Source: Paenibacillus sp. HW567
GTDB lineage: Bacteria > Bacillota > Bacilli > Paenibacillales > Paenibacillaceae
Direction of reading: 5' to 3'
Assembly (NCBI RefSeq): GCF_000374185.1
Contig: NZ_KB910518.1
Coordinates: 4,326,530 to 4,390,529 of the forward strand
Length of the DNA stretch: 64,000 nucleotides
Both the position numbers and the translations under genes were made by a program. Shown piece by piece: positions 63,209 through 64,000 of the stretch (its first letter is position 1; each line of letters begins with the position of its first letter). The notes beneath the pieces are model-generated. The model was not told the DNA's origin and did no database searches. It saw nothing but the letters and a program-made list of their open reading frames with translations.

Positions 63209-63904
63209 CTATCCCCTGCACAAAACCGTCAAAAAATCATAAACATAGCCCTGGCTCACTTCTGCCCGGATGGGCTGCAGCCCACTTGTCTGAATCTGTT
63301 CCAATGCGGTCTTCTTGGTTAACAATTCCCTATACCCCAGGTTGATTTCGGGGTGAACCTCGTAATATACCCGTGTCAGAAAGCTGTCCATCGGTACAAT
63401 CAAAATCAGATATCCGTCCGGGTGGCAATGCTCCTTGTGGATGGACAGAATCTCCTGCTTCTCTTTAAAATGTTCGATTAATCCAAAGCTGCAAACAAGA
63501 TCAAATGGTTCTGCCACCTTCAAGGCAAACAAGTCTTCCAACTGATACGTAATGCGGTTCTCACTCTTGTCCTTTATCCGGTTATAGGCTTCAAATGAGG
63601 TCCGGCAATTATCCACCAAAGCTCCGCTTCCTCCGTACATTGTCAGTAGAAGACGAGTCAGAAACCCTGTACCCGCTCCCAGCTCCAGGATTCTCGGCTC
63701 CGGCTGGATCTGAATGCCCCTTAACAGCTTGCGCAATACGTTCCCCAAGACCAGTGCCAGCAAATGAGCGTTCTCGCTCAGCAACCCCCTGACATTGTAA
63801 AAATATGATTCAACGTCAAACGCCGGAGCTTCCCCGTTCTTCAGCTTCATGAAATACTCATCCCAATTAAATACGGTCCCGGTATTTTTTGTCGTATAAA
63901 TCAT
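63209..63904 (-). CDS. class I SAM-dependent methyltransferase
   Basis: A 231-aa protein with the SAM-binding motif ILELGAGTG at about 72-80, an acidic and hydrophobic second strand region (GALVDNC) and a SFGLIEHF motif typical of Methyltransf_11/25-like enzymes (Asp replaced by Leu-Ile before EH). No signal peptide is seen. Its ATG overlaps the stop of the preceding ACP gene (ATGA, 63901-63904), with AAGGAAA upstream, so the two are coupled. With the ACP and the acyl dehydrogenase it could O-methylate a hydroxymalonyl-ACP precursor, as FkbG does. Methylation of the finished product is equally possible. The next gene starts 50 bases downstream. Confidence 0.92.
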   Translation of the reverse strand: MIYTTKNTGTVFNWDEYFMKLKNGEAPAFDVESYFYNVRGLLSENAHLLALVLGNVLRKLLRGIQIQPEPRILELGAGTGFLTRLLLTMYGGSGALVDNCRTSFEAYNRIKDKSENRITYQLEDLFALKVAEPFDLVCSFGLIEHFKEKQEILSIHKEHCHPDGYLILIVPMDSFLTRVYYEVHPEINLGYRELLTKKTALEQIQTSGLQPIRAEVSQGYVYDFLTVLCRG

Positions 63905-64000
63905 CGGGTTTCCTTATTTGAAACCGTTTTCGAATGGATAAAGCTTACGATGTTATCTATGGTATTGAAATTGGCGATATCCATTTCATCACTCTCAATG
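63901..64000 (-). CDS. C-terminal end of an acyl carrier protein (partial, cut by window edge)
   Basis: The last 32 codons of a gene entering from the right edge. The peptide has the pattern of the end of an ACP: an acidic stretch (ESDEMD), then ANFNTIDNIVSFI, matching the loop and fourth helix of small discrete ACPs, followed by a short polar tail. The serine that carries phosphopantetheine lies outside the window. The stop overlaps the methyltransferase start (ATGA). A discrete ACP here would suit an extender-unit pathway of the FkbJ type. It could equally be the end of a larger synthetase, because only 32 residues are visible. Confidence 0.65.
   Translation of the reverse strand, partial: IESDEMDIANFNTIDNIVSFIHSKTVSNKETR

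Overview
The window is one uninterrupted stretch of a very large hybrid NRPS-PKS operon, all on the minus strand. It is read from the right edge (64000) to the left edge (1). Fifteen genes are visible: two are cut by the window edges, eight encode modular synthetases, and the largest gap between genes is about 50 bases. Shine-Dalgarno sites of the AAGGAG/GAGGGT type, ATGA-type overlapping starts, moderate GC and the style of the NRPS/PKS domains point to a Bacillales host, most likely Paenibacillus or a relative. This is inference, because no housekeeping gene is present to confirm it.

Layout in transcription order. (1) Tailoring/extender genes: the end of an acyl carrier protein gene (63901-64000), a SAM methyltransferase (63209-63904) and an acyl-CoA/ACP dehydrogenase (61992-63158). 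(2) First assembly-line block: a 4179-aa protein C-A(Gly)-PCP / KS-AT-ACP / C-A(Ser)-PCP / C-A(Ser)-PCP (49456-61995), then KS-AT-KR-ACP (44793-49463). (3) Accessory pair: a histidine-phosphatase-family protein (44068-44778) and a BtrH/C39-like protein (42444-44036). (4) Second block: KS-AT(vestigial)-KR-DH-ACP-C (35836-42393), half-C-A(Thr)-PCP (33155-35803), and KS-AT(vestigial)-KR-ACP-C-A(Gly-like)-PCP-Cy-A(Cys)-PCP (22642-33144). (5) A transglutaminase-like protein (21837-22649). (6) Third block, with no AT at all: KS-KR-ACP-KS-KR-ACP (14144-21799), then KS-KR-ACP-C-A-PCP (7150-14151). (7) A terminal KS-AT(vestigial)-ACP-C (2874-7127). (8) A divergent type II dehydroquinase-like protein (2428-2877) and a UvrA-like ABC ATPase running off the left edge (1-2410).

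If gene order equals assembly order, the chain would be Gly - C2 - Ser - Ser - C2(OH) - C2(ene) - Thr - C2(OH) - Gly - thiazoline(Cys) - C2(OH) - C2(OH) - C2(OH) - unassigned amino acid - C2(keto). Earlier units may lie beyond the right edge. There is no thioesterase domain or gene in the window. The terminal condensation domain has lost both histidines of HHxxxDG, so product release is unexplained. The BtrH-like and transglutaminase-like proteins are the obvious candidates for unusual amide-forming steps.

The most striking features are: a graded erosion of acyltransferase domains within a single operon (two intact, three without an active-site Ser and visibly shortened, three modules with none); a nearly identical 2.9-kb tandem duplication of a C-A(Ser) unit; a C domain followed on the next protein by a second half-C domain; and a UvrA-like protein that suggests a DNA-interacting product. 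I do not recognise a characterised pathway with this combination. No RNA genes, mobile elements, CRISPR arrays, promoters or terminators are supported.
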